From Mariniphaga sp963747515 (GTDB lineage: Bacteria > Bacteroidota > Bacteroidia > Bacteroidales > Prolixibacteraceae): a stretch of DNA of 64,000 bases. The DNA is taken from assembly GCA_963747515.1 (NCBI GenBank), contig CAVVFN010000004.1:124001-188000 (forward strand), given 5' to 3'. The position numbers and the translations under genes are program-made. Positions 54,049 through 62,582 of this stretch are shown piece by piece. The first letter of the stretch is position 1, and each line of letters opens with the position of its first letter. The notes below the pieces were generated by a model, which made no database searches, had not been told where the DNA came from, and saw nothing but the letters and a program-made list of their open reading frames with translations.

Positions 54049-55749
54049 TTAATGCTGAAACTCTTTTCCTTCTTTTACTTCAGAAACATAATTGGCACGG
54101 ATGACATAATCGCCCAGCTTTTCGAACGCATTACGATTTTGGGCATAATCTTTAAAAATGCAATCCAATTCTTGTACGATTTCTTTTTCTGAAAGCGTTT
54201 CCTTGTAAAGCCTGTTCAGCCGGGATCCATTGAAGCTACCTCCAAGATAGAGATTGTAGTAGCCGGGTGATTTACCTATCAGCCCGATTTCTGCGAGGTA
54301 AGGTCTTCCGCAGCCATTGGGGCATCCTGTCATACGGATAACTATTTCTTCCTTCATCAATCCATAATCTTTTAGTTTTTTATCCAGTTTGGTTATAAGA
54401 GTGGGTAAATATCTTTCGGCTTCTGAAAAGGCCAGGGGGCAGGTGGGAAGTGCTACACAGGAAATGGAATTTTTCCGCAAGCCGGAGATGCTGCCAGGAG
54501 AAACATTGTGTTTTTTCAGTATGACCTCCACCATTGCCTTTATATTTTCGGAAACGCCTCCTATAATTACATTCTGGTTGCCGGTAAGAATAAAATTCCC
54601 GTCGCTTATACCGGCAATTTCACGTAAGGCATCTTTCACCTTTTTTTCACCATCGTTTTTTACACGACCACCCTCCACAAAATAGGTCAGGTGCCATTTA
54701 TTGTCTGTTCCTTTCTTCCATCCGTAATTGTCTCCGTTCCTGGTAATCTTAAAGGGTTTTGGTTCACCAAGGGTGCACCCGTGCCGTTTCTGAAGCTCAT
54801 TTATAAACCAATCCAGTCCCAGCCTGTCGATAGTATATTTCAAACGTGCCTCCTTTCTGTTTTTGCGGTCGCCGTTATCGCGCTGGATAATTACCACCTG
54901 TTCTGCAACATTAAGCACCTGCTCCGGTTTACAGAAGCCTATAAGGCTTCCGGTCCGGGGATAAGTAGAAGGCATTCCAAAAGTTGAACCCAGGCCGCCT
55001 CCCACAACAACATTGTAACCCGTTATTTTTTCATTTTCCACCATGGCAATAAATCCAAGGTCCTGTGAAAAGATGTCACAATCGTTCTGCGGAGGGATTA
55101 CAATCCCTATTTTGAACTTGCGAGGCAGATAGCGCCGGCCATACAACGGTTCAATTTCCTCTTTGCTGTCGGCTACAAGCTTTTTGTCGAGCCAGATTTC
55201 ATGATAAGCTTTAGTTTGTGGCATCAGATGCCTTCCTATTTTTTCTGCCATACCAATGATTTCGGGATACAGCGGTGATTCTGCCGGATTTGCATGGCAC
55301 ATTACATTCCGGTTGACATCACCGCAGGCCGCAATAGTATCGAGCAGGCTGTTATTTATCCGGCGGATTGTTTTTTTCAGGTTCTTCTTAAGAACTCCAT
55401 GCAACTGAAAAGTCTGACGTGTGGTCATCTTTAGTGTACCATTGGCATATTTATCGGCCAGCTCATCCATTTTTAACCATTGCTGCGGATTGATGATTCC
55501 ACCTGGCATCCGCACCCTGATTAAAAAAGAATAGGCGGGTTCCAGTTTTTGTTGTTTCCGTTCTTTATCGATGTCACGGTCCCACTGCTGATAGGTTCCA
55601 TGAAATTTGGATATCTGCCTGTCGTCGGGTGAAATGGCACCGGTTAACGGATCTGCCAGGCTTTCTTCCAGTGTACCACGCAAATAATTGCTGTTATATT
55701 TGATTCTTTCAAGTTCCGATAATTCATTCCAATTAATTTTTTCCCTCAT
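54049..55749 (-). CDS. cysI: assimilatory sulfite reductase hemoprotein (beta) subunit
   Basis: Reduces sulfite to sulfide with six electrons at a siroheme-[4Fe-4S] centre. 566 residues, against 570 in E. coli. The cluster/siroheme cysteines are in CVALPTCPLAFSEAERYLP and TGCPNGCGRPYLAEIG. Substrate-side segments MTTRQTFQLHG and AACGDVNRNVMCHANP are present. It receives electrons from the CysJ encoded 17 bases upstream. Confidence 0.96.
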   Translation of the reverse strand: MREKINWNELSELERIKYNSNYLRGTLEESLADPLTGAISPDDRQISKFHGTYQQWDRDIDKERKQQKLEPAYSFLIRVRMPGGIINPQQWLKMDELADKYANGTLKMTTRQTFQLHGVLKKNLKKTIRRINNSLLDTIAACGDVNRNVMCHANPAESPLYPEIIGMAEKIGRHLMPQTKAYHEIWLDKKLVADSKEEIEPLYGRRYLPRKFKIGIVIPPQNDCDIFSQDLGFIAMVENEKITGYNVVVGGGLGSTFGMPSTYPRTGSLIGFCKPEQVLNVAEQVVIIQRDNGDRKNRKEARLKYTIDRLGLDWFINELQKRHGCTLGEPKPFKITRNGDNYGWKKGTDNKWHLTYFVEGGRVKNDGEKKVKDALREIAGISDGNFILTGNQNVIIGGVSENIKAMVEVILKKHNVSPGSISGLRKNSISCVALPTCPLAFSEAERYLPTLITKLDKKLKDYGLMKEEIVIRMTGCPNGCGRPYLAEIGLIGKSPGYYNLYLGGSFNGSRLNRLYKETLSEKEIVQELDCIFKDYAQNRNAFEKLGDYVIRANYVSEVKEGKEFQH

Positions 55750-55766
55750 GTTGTTTCTTTTTAGGG

Positions 55767-57551
55767 TTAATAAACATCACTTTGGAAACGTTTTTCACGT
55801 TTCAACTGCTTTACATATTTTTCTGCCTGTTCCTCACTAATTCCACCTTCGGTCCTGATAATTTCAAGCAAAGTTTTATTAACATCTTTTGCCAGGTTTT
55901 TCCGGTCGCCGCATAAATAAAAATGAGCTCCCTTTTCAAGCCATTGGAAAACCTCTTTGCGGTGTTCGAGCAGTTTATGCTGAATGTAAACTTTTTCTTT
56001 CTGGTCGCGTGAAAACGCTACTTCCATCTTTTTTAAATGTTCTGTTTTTAGAAGTTTTTGCCATTCAAGCTGGTACAGAAAATCGGAGTAGAACCGGCGG
56101 TCGCCATAAAAAAGCCACGTATCTCCCTTTAGGCCCTGGCTTTCGCGGTGTTGCATAAATGCGCGATAGGGTGCTATGCCTGTACCGGCACCTACCATAA
56201 TAATGGGTGATCCGTTTGCCGGCAGCCTGAATGACGGATTTTTCTCGATATATACAGGCACCTTATCACCTGCTTCCAGGCAAAGTGACAGATACGACGA
56301 GCAGGCGCCGGAGCGGTTGCGGTTTTTTCGATTATAGCTTACAACTGATACCGTTAAATGTACTTCCTCTCCTACATTTTCCTGGCTCGATGAAATGGAA
56401 TATAAACGCGGGGGCAGTTGCCTTAAAGCATCAACCAATTCCTGTGCCTTCCATTTAAAGGGAAAATCTTCCAAAAGGTCGAGCAAATCGTTTCCGTAAA
56501 GGTAAGCATCGAGCAGAGCTTCATCGCTTAGCAATTTACCCAATTCTTCAATGCCTGTTTTTGTATAATAATTCTCAACTACTTCACGGGTTAGTAAGGT
56601 AATTTCCAGGTGATGTGAGAAAGCTTCACCTACAGTAATTTCTCCTGTTCTGAGGTTAATGGTTTCAGATGGAACTAACCCTGAATTTTTTATAATCTGC
56701 TCTACCAGCACGGCAGGATTTTGAGTAAATATGCCTGCTGCGTCACCAGGTTCGTAGGTAAACCCCGACCCTTCAAGAGAAAGCTCCAGATGATAAACTT
56801 CCTTGTCTGAATCGCGTCCTGTAATTCTTGCCTTTTCGAGCACAGTGGCCATGAAAGGGTTCTTCTTTGAATATTCATTTACAACCTTTTTTACAACATT
56901 ACTTCCATTTGTACTTAAAATAGCAGGAGGTGCTACATTTTGCAAAAGCAGAGTCATCCAGGCTTCGGCATCTTCTTCATAATGCACATCACAATTCACC
57001 AGTGGAATAATGCTTTTGGCTCCCAAACTTGCAAATGCAGAATCAATATCTTTGCCTGTCTGGCAAAAGTACTTATACGTTTTATCTCCAAGGGCCAAAA
57101 CCGAATAGTTCACATTTTCCATGCGCGGTGCCCGCTTATCGGTTACAAATTTGTGAAAATCTTCAGCCATCGCAGGTGGTTCACCTTCGCCATGGGTACT
57201 TACTATAACTGCTATATTCTTTTCATCCTTTAGCTTTCGCGGGTTAAAATCATACATGCTGACTACATGAGCTTCAATATTGTGTTCTTCAGCTTTTTCA
57301 GCAAGTTTCGCAGCCAGGGTTTCCGACCTTCCGGTGTCGGAACCAAATAAAACAGTCAGCTTTGATTGTGTTTCATAAGGAGCCGCAACTGTTATTTCTG
57401 CTGTCATTCCCTCATTACTGGCACGAACGGCAGCAAATCTGCCCTCAAGATAACCACTCAGCCACAGAATCTGTTCCCGGGTGAGTTCACAGGTTAACTG
57501 CCCCAGCGCTGTCATCTGACTTTCAGTTAATGGATTTGTTTTTGTATTCAT
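55767..57551 (-). CDS. cysJ: sulfite reductase NADPH flavoprotein (alpha) subunit
   Basis: 594 residues, close to the 599 of E. coli CysJ. An FMN flavodoxin domain (VLFGSDTGRSETLAAKLAEK, VIVSTHGEGEPP) is followed by the FAD domain (PPRLYSISSS, GACSSYLSL) and NADPH domain (MVGAGTGIAPYRAFMQHRE, LYQLEWQKLLKTEHL). It shuttles electrons from NADPH to CysI. It starts 3 bases after the siroheme synthase gene ends. Confidence 0.96.
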   Translation of the reverse strand: MNTKTNPLTESQMTALGQLTCELTREQILWLSGYLEGRFAAVRASNEGMTAEITVAAPYETQSKLTVLFGSDTGRSETLAAKLAEKAEEHNIEAHVVSMYDFNPRKLKDEKNIAVIVSTHGEGEPPAMAEDFHKFVTDKRAPRMENVNYSVLALGDKTYKYFCQTGKDIDSAFASLGAKSIIPLVNCDVHYEEDAEAWMTLLLQNVAPPAILSTNGSNVVKKVVNEYSKKNPFMATVLEKARITGRDSDKEVYHLELSLEGSGFTYEPGDAAGIFTQNPAVLVEQIIKNSGLVPSETINLRTGEITVGEAFSHHLEITLLTREVVENYYTKTGIEELGKLLSDEALLDAYLYGNDLLDLLEDFPFKWKAQELVDALRQLPPRLYSISSSQENVGEEVHLTVSVVSYNRKNRNRSGACSSYLSLCLEAGDKVPVYIEKNPSFRLPANGSPIIMVGAGTGIAPYRAFMQHRESQGLKGDTWLFYGDRRFYSDFLYQLEWQKLLKTEHLKKMEVAFSRDQKEKVYIQHKLLEHRKEVFQWLEKGAHFYLCGDRKNLAKDVNKTLLEIIRTEGGISEEQAEKYVKQLKREKRFQSDVY

Positions 57552-57553
57552 AA

Positions 57554-58012
57554 TTATATGCTGTTGAATTGGATACAGTCCCGGATTAAATTTCTTATCC
57601 TGATGGATTCATAAACATCTTCGCCATTGGAACTTACAGCTATCGAAATATTGTTGTTCCTGAAGATAGCCGGCGATATGAACCTGCACAACGCAGGTTT
57701 ATCGTGAACGTTAATTAATTTGCCGGCTGCCTGACCATCTTCTGCAATTTTCCGGTCGAGAGTCTCATTATTGGTGCATGAGTAAACCATCAGGTAGTTC
57801 TGCAGGTATCTGGAATGATATTCCGTTTCGTAAAAAATAATACCGCTTTGCCTGATTTCAGCGCATACATTCTTTGCCAGTACCTCCACTTCAGCCCCAT
57901 ACCGCTGTAAAATTTCCAGCTTTTTTACAGCACTCCGATCACCTCCTATAATCAGAATTTTTTCTCCCGAAATGTCTATTGCAATAGGTAAAAAGTTCTT
58001 TTTTGTTCTCAT
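57554..58012 (-). CDS. precorrin-2 dehydrogenase / sirohydrochlorin ferrochelatase (Met8-like)
   Basis: Converts precorrin-2 to siroheme; 152 residues from the ATG at 58012 (a TTG at 58039 is an alternative). It has NFLPIAIDISGEKILIIGGD, the NAD-binding start of the CysG N-terminal module, then VYSCTNNETLDRKIAEDGQA and DKPALCRFISPAIFRNNNIS. The protein corresponds to the first two thirds of that module and lacks the methyltransferase half, which is encoded separately by cobA at the operon end. It is the first gene of the operon, after a structured leader. Confidence 0.9.
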   Translation of the reverse strand: MRTKKNFLPIAIDISGEKILIIGGDRSAVKKLEILQRYGAEVEVLAKNVCAEIRQSGIIFYETEYHSRYLQNYLMVYSCTNNETLDRKIAEDGQAAGKLINVHDKPALCRFISPAIFRNNNISIAVSSNGEDVYESIRIRNLIRDCIQFNSI

Positions 58013-58039
58013 TCCTGCACTTTTTTTGAGTTCTGTCAA

Positions 58040-58285
58040 GTTCCGTATTTAATGTTCCGGTATGTAAAACAAAGGCCCTTCTGCAATTAGCAGAAGGGCC
58101 TTTGTGATTATTATAATCCGCTTTCCGGTTGTTTATATCTCTCCTTCTGCACATAAAAATAAAGAGCCACACATACTTATCATACATGCCATTCGATTTA
58201 TTTTTATGTGCGAAGAATTTCTTTCCATCGTGTTTTTTTGTTCAAATACGTGTTGGTTTTACCACCTATCTCGATTGCAAATGTA
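58040..58285 (-). promoter_or_regulatory. structured leader of the siroheme/sulfite reductase operon
   Basis: A -7-like TACATTTG (58285-58278, minus) would start a transcript near 58270. Its leader holds a 15-bp perfect stem (58197-58211 with 58149-58163) and then a 16-bp stem (58069-58084 with 58090-58105, loop 5) followed by a T-rich tail. The segment GCAGAAGG just after the first hairpin (58150-58143) copies the 3' arm of the second and could pair with its 5' arm CCTTCTGC. That is the layout of a terminator with an antiterminator. I recognise no known riboswitch class. Confidence 0.5.
58069..58105 (-). terminator. strong hairpin with T-rich tail in the sulfite operon leader
   Basis: 16 consecutive base pairs with a 5-base loop. 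On the minus strand the stem is followed by TTTTAC. It lies 57 bases before the ATG of the first gene, so it would terminate most transcripts unless countered. It may be an attenuator. Confidence 0.65.
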
Positions 58286-58500
58286 AATTATTATTTCATT
58301 TTTTATTAAAAGAAACAGACTTTTTTTTATTCAGTCTAAATAAACTTCATGCTCTGCTTTTTGAAAACTTTTGATTTTCAGATGCTCAATAGACGTAAAA
58401 AAAAGGTTAAAGCAGTTTTATTTCTATAAGAATACCATTTCAAGACTGGATAAAAAGGAAAAGATATGTTAGTGACTTTTGTTGCAATTTTTTATGCTTG

Positions 58501-59301
58501 CTATGGTATCTTAACCTGCTGATATGAAATCACATAATAGGCGGCGGTGGTGAAAAAATTGCGCAGCCTGGGTATGGAAGCAATCAGCTTTGCCTGTTCC
58601 CGGGGTTTTAACCCGAATTTGGTCTGGTAGTTTGGATTAACAAGAAATAAGGTGCGTTTATCGATGGTGTAATTTTCTTTTTTAAGGATTTTTTCAAACC
58701 GGTCGATGGAAATGCCGGTTTTTCTTATATCCATTAACTCATCTGTTCGCCTCGGATTTTTTTCCAATGTATTCAGGATAAACCTGTAGATTCCGGCGGG
58801 TAATAAATGGATCCATGGCAGTTTCGAGAGAAGTTTATTCCGGCATACCTGCTGATGGCCGCCAAATGGGTTTTGCCACGGGGGGAATCCAAGAAAAAAT
58901 TTTCCCTCAGGTTTCAGGAATTTCTTTACAACTTTCATGAAATTTTCCTGGTTTGGAATATGTTCAATCACATCGCGCATAACGATCAGATCAAAGGTTT
59001 TTCCGTTCAGATCCACTTTATATACATCTTCACATATCAGCACAAGGTTTTCCTTGTGGGGATGGCTGACAAACATTTTTTTTGCCAGTTCAATCCGGCT
59101 GCACGACAGGTCAATACCGGTAGCTTTGCAGCCTCTGTCGATGAAAGGTTTAAGGTTGCCGGCTTCAGCACATCCAATTTCCAGCACTTCGGTTTGAGGG
59201 GTTATTTCCAGAAGACCCGTCAGATAAGGGATAACATGTTTCTCAGTTGTTGCTCCCTGCTCGGCAAAGTATTGTTTTCTGTTTTGATGACGTTCCTGCA
59301 T
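58501..59301 (-). CDS. class I SAM-dependent methyltransferase
   Basis: 266 residues. Motif I is EVLEIGCAEAGNLKPF, motif II (acidic) is ATGIDLSCSRIELAK, and FDLIVMRDVIEHIPNQENFM and LKPEGKFFLGFPPW correspond to motifs IV-VI of UbiE/methyltransferase-11 type enzymes. The C-terminal 90 residues have no recognised motif. It is 3 bases downstream of the Crp-type regulator, so they are probably cotranscribed. The substrate is unknown. Confidence 0.87.
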   Translation of the reverse strand: MQERHQNRKQYFAEQGATTEKHVIPYLTGLLEITPQTEVLEIGCAEAGNLKPFIDRGCKATGIDLSCSRIELAKKMFVSHPHKENLVLICEDVYKVDLNGKTFDLIVMRDVIEHIPNQENFMKVVKKFLKPEGKFFLGFPPWQNPFGGHQQVCRNKLLSKLPWIHLLPAGIYRFILNTLEKNPRRTDELMDIRKTGISIDRFEKILKKENYTIDKRTLFLVNPNYQTKFGLKPREQAKLIASIPRLRNFFTTAAYYVISYQQVKIP

Positions 59302-59304
59302 GAT

Positions 59305-60006
59305 TTAAATATTGGCTACCCGTCTTAATCCGGGAGTATCCAGAAATTTTATTTTACGTCCGTGAAGCTCAATCAGGTTATCTTGCCTGAACTCGGATAG
59401 CAACCGGATAACAGATTCAGTGGCAGTGCCTACCATATTGGCTAACTCTTCACGGGTAAGGGAAATCTGCAATGTGTTCTGGTTATCCAAATCAAAATTC
59501 TCCTTCAGTAAAAGCAGCACTTCGGCCAAACGTTCACGAACTGTTTTCTGGGCAATATCGGTTATATATTCATTGGCTTCGCGCAATTCGCGGCAGACAA
59601 TCTGAAGCATGTGGTGAGAAAACTGCCAGTTGCTTTTTACCAGAAACAGCAAGGTCTGATAAGGAATGTGGCACAAAACAGCTTCTTCAATTACTTTGGC
59701 AGTGGTGCAGGCCAATTCCTGACTCAACAAGGAGCGGTAGGCAATAATTTCACCTTTTTTAGCAAAGCGGATAATCTGCTCTTTTCCATCGATACCTGTC
59801 TTAAATATTTTTATAATACCACACGTTACACAAAAAAATCCGGTAAGCCTGCTGCCTTCCTGATAAATGACGGTTCCCTTTTTATGCAATGAGCAGGTTT
59901 TTTCATAATTCAACCGGTTGAATTCTTCTTCATCCAGTTTTTTGAAAAGATTAAAACCACTTAAATCGGTTTCATCGTCGGTTGGTCTTTTTATCATGCT
60001 TCTCAT
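59305..60006 (-). CDS. Crp/Fnr-family transcriptional regulator
   Basis: 233 residues from the ATG at 60006 (ATG 59997 or TTG 60021 are alternatives). A cyclic-nucleotide-binding-type sensor (HKKGTVIYQEGSRLTGFFCV, CGIIKIFKTGIDGKEQIIRF) is followed by a Crp-type helix-turn-helix (LTREELANMVGTATESVIRL). There is no N-terminal Fnr cysteine cluster. It is divergent from an OsmC gene with a 182-base shared control region, so it may regulate that gene; this is inference. Confidence 0.9.
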   Translation of the reverse strand: MRSMIKRPTDDETDLSGFNLFKKLDEEEFNRLNYEKTCSLHKKGTVIYQEGSRLTGFFCVTCGIIKIFKTGIDGKEQIIRFAKKGEIIAYRSLLSQELACTTAKVIEEAVLCHIPYQTLLFLVKSNWQFSHHMLQIVCRELREANEYITDIAQKTVRERLAEVLLLLKENFDLDNQNTLQISLTREELANMVGTATESVIRLLSEFRQDNLIELHGRKIKFLDTPGLRRVANI

Positions 60007-60140
60007 AATTGCACTATTCAATAGTTTATATAATCCCTGTTTGTCTTCTTATTATGTTTACAGGTAGGACTTTAAAATCCATAAAGATACAATTTCAGTC
60101 AATATCTTAAAAACTATTTTAGGCTGATGGACGAATGTAG

Positions 60141-60148
60141 TATATTTG
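60141..60148 (+). promoter_or_regulatory. -7 element of the osmC-like gene
   Basis: TATATTTG matches TAnnTTTG, 40 bases before the ATG at 60189. The -33 position about 20 bases upstream has only TTTT. Confidence 0.45.
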
Positions 60149-60188
60149 TGGGGCAAACAAACTGTTCAGCTTAAAAAAAGAATCAGAA

Positions 60189-60605
60189 ATGAAGCACGAA
60201 GTAAATATGTCGTGGATTGATAAGGTAGCTTTTGAAGCCGATGTGGACGGCCATAAAATAGTTACTGATGCCACTCTAGAAGGCGGAGGAAGTGATTTGG
60301 GAATCAGGCCAAAGAAACTTATGCTGGCAGCCCTTGCCGGCTGTACCGGAATCGATGTGATAATGATACTGAAGAAGATGAAAATTGAACCTGAAGCATT
60401 TAATGTAATTGTAGAAGCTGATGTTACTGACGAACACCCAAAGCATTATACCAAAATGAAAATCGTTTACCAGTTTAAAGGCAGGAATTTACCTTTTGAT
60501 AAGCTGGAAAAAGCGGTTAAGCTTTCTGAAGAAAAATATTGCGGAGTTACTGCTGTTTATAAAAAAGCCATGGAATTGGAATCGGAAATCCGTATTATTG
60601 AGTAA
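60189..60605 (+). CDS. OsmC/Ohr-family protein
   Basis: 138 residues. The two family cysteines are present in LAALAGCTGIDVIM and EEKYCGVTAVYKK; in OsmC/Ohr they form the thiol peroxidase site reducing organic hydroperoxides. The sequence is closer to the YhfA-like branch (GGSDLGIRPKKLMLAAL) than to Ohr. It is divergent from the Crp-type regulator. Confidence 0.92.
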   Translation: MKHEVNMSWIDKVAFEADVDGHKIVTDATLEGGGSDLGIRPKKLMLAALAGCTGIDVIMILKKMKIEPEAFNVIVEADVTDEHPKHYTKMKIVYQFKGRNLPFDKLEKAVKLSEEKYCGVTAVYKKAMELESEIRIIE

Positions 60606-61101
60606 AACAGATCATTTTTTTCTCCTGATGGGGTGTTTCTTTATCTGTTTCATCATTCTATTCTTTTTTGTGAAGCGCCAATTTATTTTTGCAATTATCC
60701 TCCTGTGCATAGATTGGTGACTGCTGATAAAAAATATACCATCTCTTAATTAAACCTTTTAACCCTTCAGGAAATTTATTAATTTCATCATCCTACATAC
60801 GAATTGCAGCATATGGGTATCTCCGGTACATGCCGGAAGGCACCATACTCTTGAAAAGTCATGACATTTTTACTTCCCCTGGGCATTGGCAAAAAGGCAG
60901 GCAGTTGTTGTTATTTCTGTTAACCGATTGAATTTTCAAACAGGTACTTAATGCCTATAAAGAACTATCCAAGTTCATAGTATTTGATTTCTATGTGATT
61001 TGACCTTGATATCTATTTTTTCTTTTGTGAACAAAATAAAGGACTTTTTTGTATTATTTGTTCATGATTATATTGAAAATTAAAAACAAAAATGAATTAC
61101 A
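60606..61101. other. intergenic stretch, nothing recognised
   Basis: About 500 bases between the OsmC and YceI genes. A short hydrophobic frame ends at 60720 but has no good start or family. The last 100 bases before YceI are AT-rich and should hold its promoter; no exact TAnnTTTG is seen. Confidence 0.4.
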
Positions 61102-61719
61102 ATGAAGACAACAAGAAAAATAATGGGGACTTTTGTTCTTATATCAATTTTTACGGTTCAGGTTATAGCAACTGAATACAAGGTTGATAAATCGAAAAGT
61201 ACAGTAGAATGGAAAGGAAAAAAGGTTACCGGACAACATCATGGTACGGTGGAACTCAAGAGCGGAAAGCTTGAATTAGATGGGGAAAAAGTAACATCGG
61301 GCAAGATTTTAATGGATATGACTTCCATTAAAAATAAAGATTTGACAAATGAATCGATGAATCAGAAATTGGTTGGTCATTTGAAATCTGAGGATTTTTT
61401 CTCTGTTGGTAAGCATCCGACTGCAACCCTTAAACTGAATGATGTGGTTCTCAAAACAGGGTATGAGTATACTATTATTGGTGATCTTACCATTAAAGAC
61501 ATAACACATCCCGTAACTTTTACTGCATTGATGGATGTAAAGGATGGAAAACTCACAGCTACAGGAGAAATTGAAGTTGATCGTACACTATACGACATTA
61601 AATTCAGGTCGGGACGTTTTTTTTCTGATTTGGGAGATAACCTTATATATGATACCTTTACTCTGGAATTTAATATAGTGGCAAGTGAAGATTCAGGAGC
61701 TACAAGTGAACAATATTGA
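61102..61719 (+). CDS. YceI-family periplasmic protein
   Basis: 205 residues with a signal peptide (IMGTFVLISIFTVQVIAT). The mature part is a lipocalin-like barrel (YKVDKSKSTVEWKGKKVTGQ, KSEDFFSVGKHPTATLKLND, GDLTIKDITHPVTF) that binds polyisoprenoids in characterised members. A terminator follows directly, so it is monocistronic. Confidence 0.93.
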   Translation: MKTTRKIMGTFVLISIFTVQVIATEYKVDKSKSTVEWKGKKVTGQHHGTVELKSGKLELDGEKVTSGKILMDMTSIKNKDLTNESMNQKLVGHLKSEDFFSVGKHPTATLKLNDVVLKTGYEYTIIGDLTIKDITHPVTFTALMDVKDGKLTATGEIEVDRTLYDIKFRSGRFFSDLGDNLIYDTFTLEFNIVASEDSGATSEQY

Positions 61720-61742
61720 TTTTGGTTTGATTTTAACACCGA

Positions 61743-61771
61743 AAACCCCGGATGTTTACCGGGGTTTTTTT
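61743..61771 (+). terminator. intrinsic terminator of the YceI gene
   Basis: A perfect 9-bp stem AAACCCCGG/CCGGGGTTT (61743-61751 with 61759-61767) with a 7-base loop continues into a run of Ts. Confidence 0.9.
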
Positions 61772-61789
61772 GATTAATTTTCTGATAAT

Positions 61790-62503
61790 ATGGAAATTCT
61801 GATTCATCAAGCATCAATGAGAGGTTTTGCTGAACATGACTGGCTTAAGTCCTATCATTCATTCAGCTTTGCTGATTATTACAATACCGAAAAAATGCAT
61901 TTTGGAAAGCTGCGTGTTTTAAATGATGATGAAGTAGCGCCATCAAAAGGATTTGGTCTTCATTCGCATAAAGATATGGAAATTGTTACCATACCTCTTA
62001 AAGGCGCATTGAAACATAGTGATAACAAGGGAAATGAAAGGGTGCTTTCTGCAGGGGAGGTTCAGGTTATGACAGCAGGCACGGGAATTATGCATTCTGA
62101 ATTTAATGCATCCGGTAAGGATCCCGTTCAGTTTTTCCAGATCTGGATTTTTCCGGACCAGCCTGGGCAGAAACCTGACTACGGGCAGAAAAAATTTTCT
62201 GTTCAGGGCAGAACTGAGCAATGGCAATTATTAATTTCGCCCGATGGAAGGCAAGATTCACTGAGGATACACCAGAATTCTTTTATCTCGACTATTGAAT
62301 CGGGCAATTTAAGTAAAACTTTTTATACATTAAACTCTCCATTAAACGGGATTTATCTTATGGTAGTGGAAGGTGCTGTTGAAATAGATGGAAAACAACT
62401 GCACAGGCGTGATGCAGCCGGAATGTGGTCGTTAAACGGTCCGCTGGAAATTGTTTTTTTACAACCTTCACACCTGCTATCTATTGAAGTTCCTATGCGT
62501 TAA
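61790..62503 (+). CDS. pirin-family protein (YhhW-like)
   Basis: 237 residues, two cupin domains. The N-terminal RGFAEHDWLKSYHSFSFADY and the metal-binding FGLHSHKDMEIVTI...GTGIMHSEFNAS (His, His, Glu, His pattern) are typical of bacterial pirins such as the quercetinase YhhW. The substrate is not predictable. It begins 19 bases after the YceI terminator. Confidence 0.93.
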   Translation: MEILIHQASMRGFAEHDWLKSYHSFSFADYYNTEKMHFGKLRVLNDDEVAPSKGFGLHSHKDMEIVTIPLKGALKHSDNKGNERVLSAGEVQVMTAGTGIMHSEFNASGKDPVQFFQIWIFPDQPGQKPDYGQKKFSVQGRTEQWQLLISPDGRQDSLRIHQNSFISTIESGNLSKTFYTLNSPLNGIYLMVVEGAVEIDGKQLHRRDAAGMWSLNGPLEIVFLQPSHLLSIEVPMR

Positions 62504-62582
62504 ATTTCAATTTTAAACAACCTCTTTCCCCTTTTTTACGTAGTATTTTTATAATTTAGTTTTTAAATCAATTTCTGAAATT

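Noticed and set aside
57939..58187. 82-codon minus-strand frame overlapping the siroheme gene start
   Set aside because: It overlaps the Met8-like gene in another frame and crosses both leader stems; not a family protein. Its first codons are kept only as a possible leader peptide.
58807..59328. 173-codon plus-strand frame across the methyltransferase gene
   Set aside because: Shadow frame opposite a gene with clear SAM-binding motifs.
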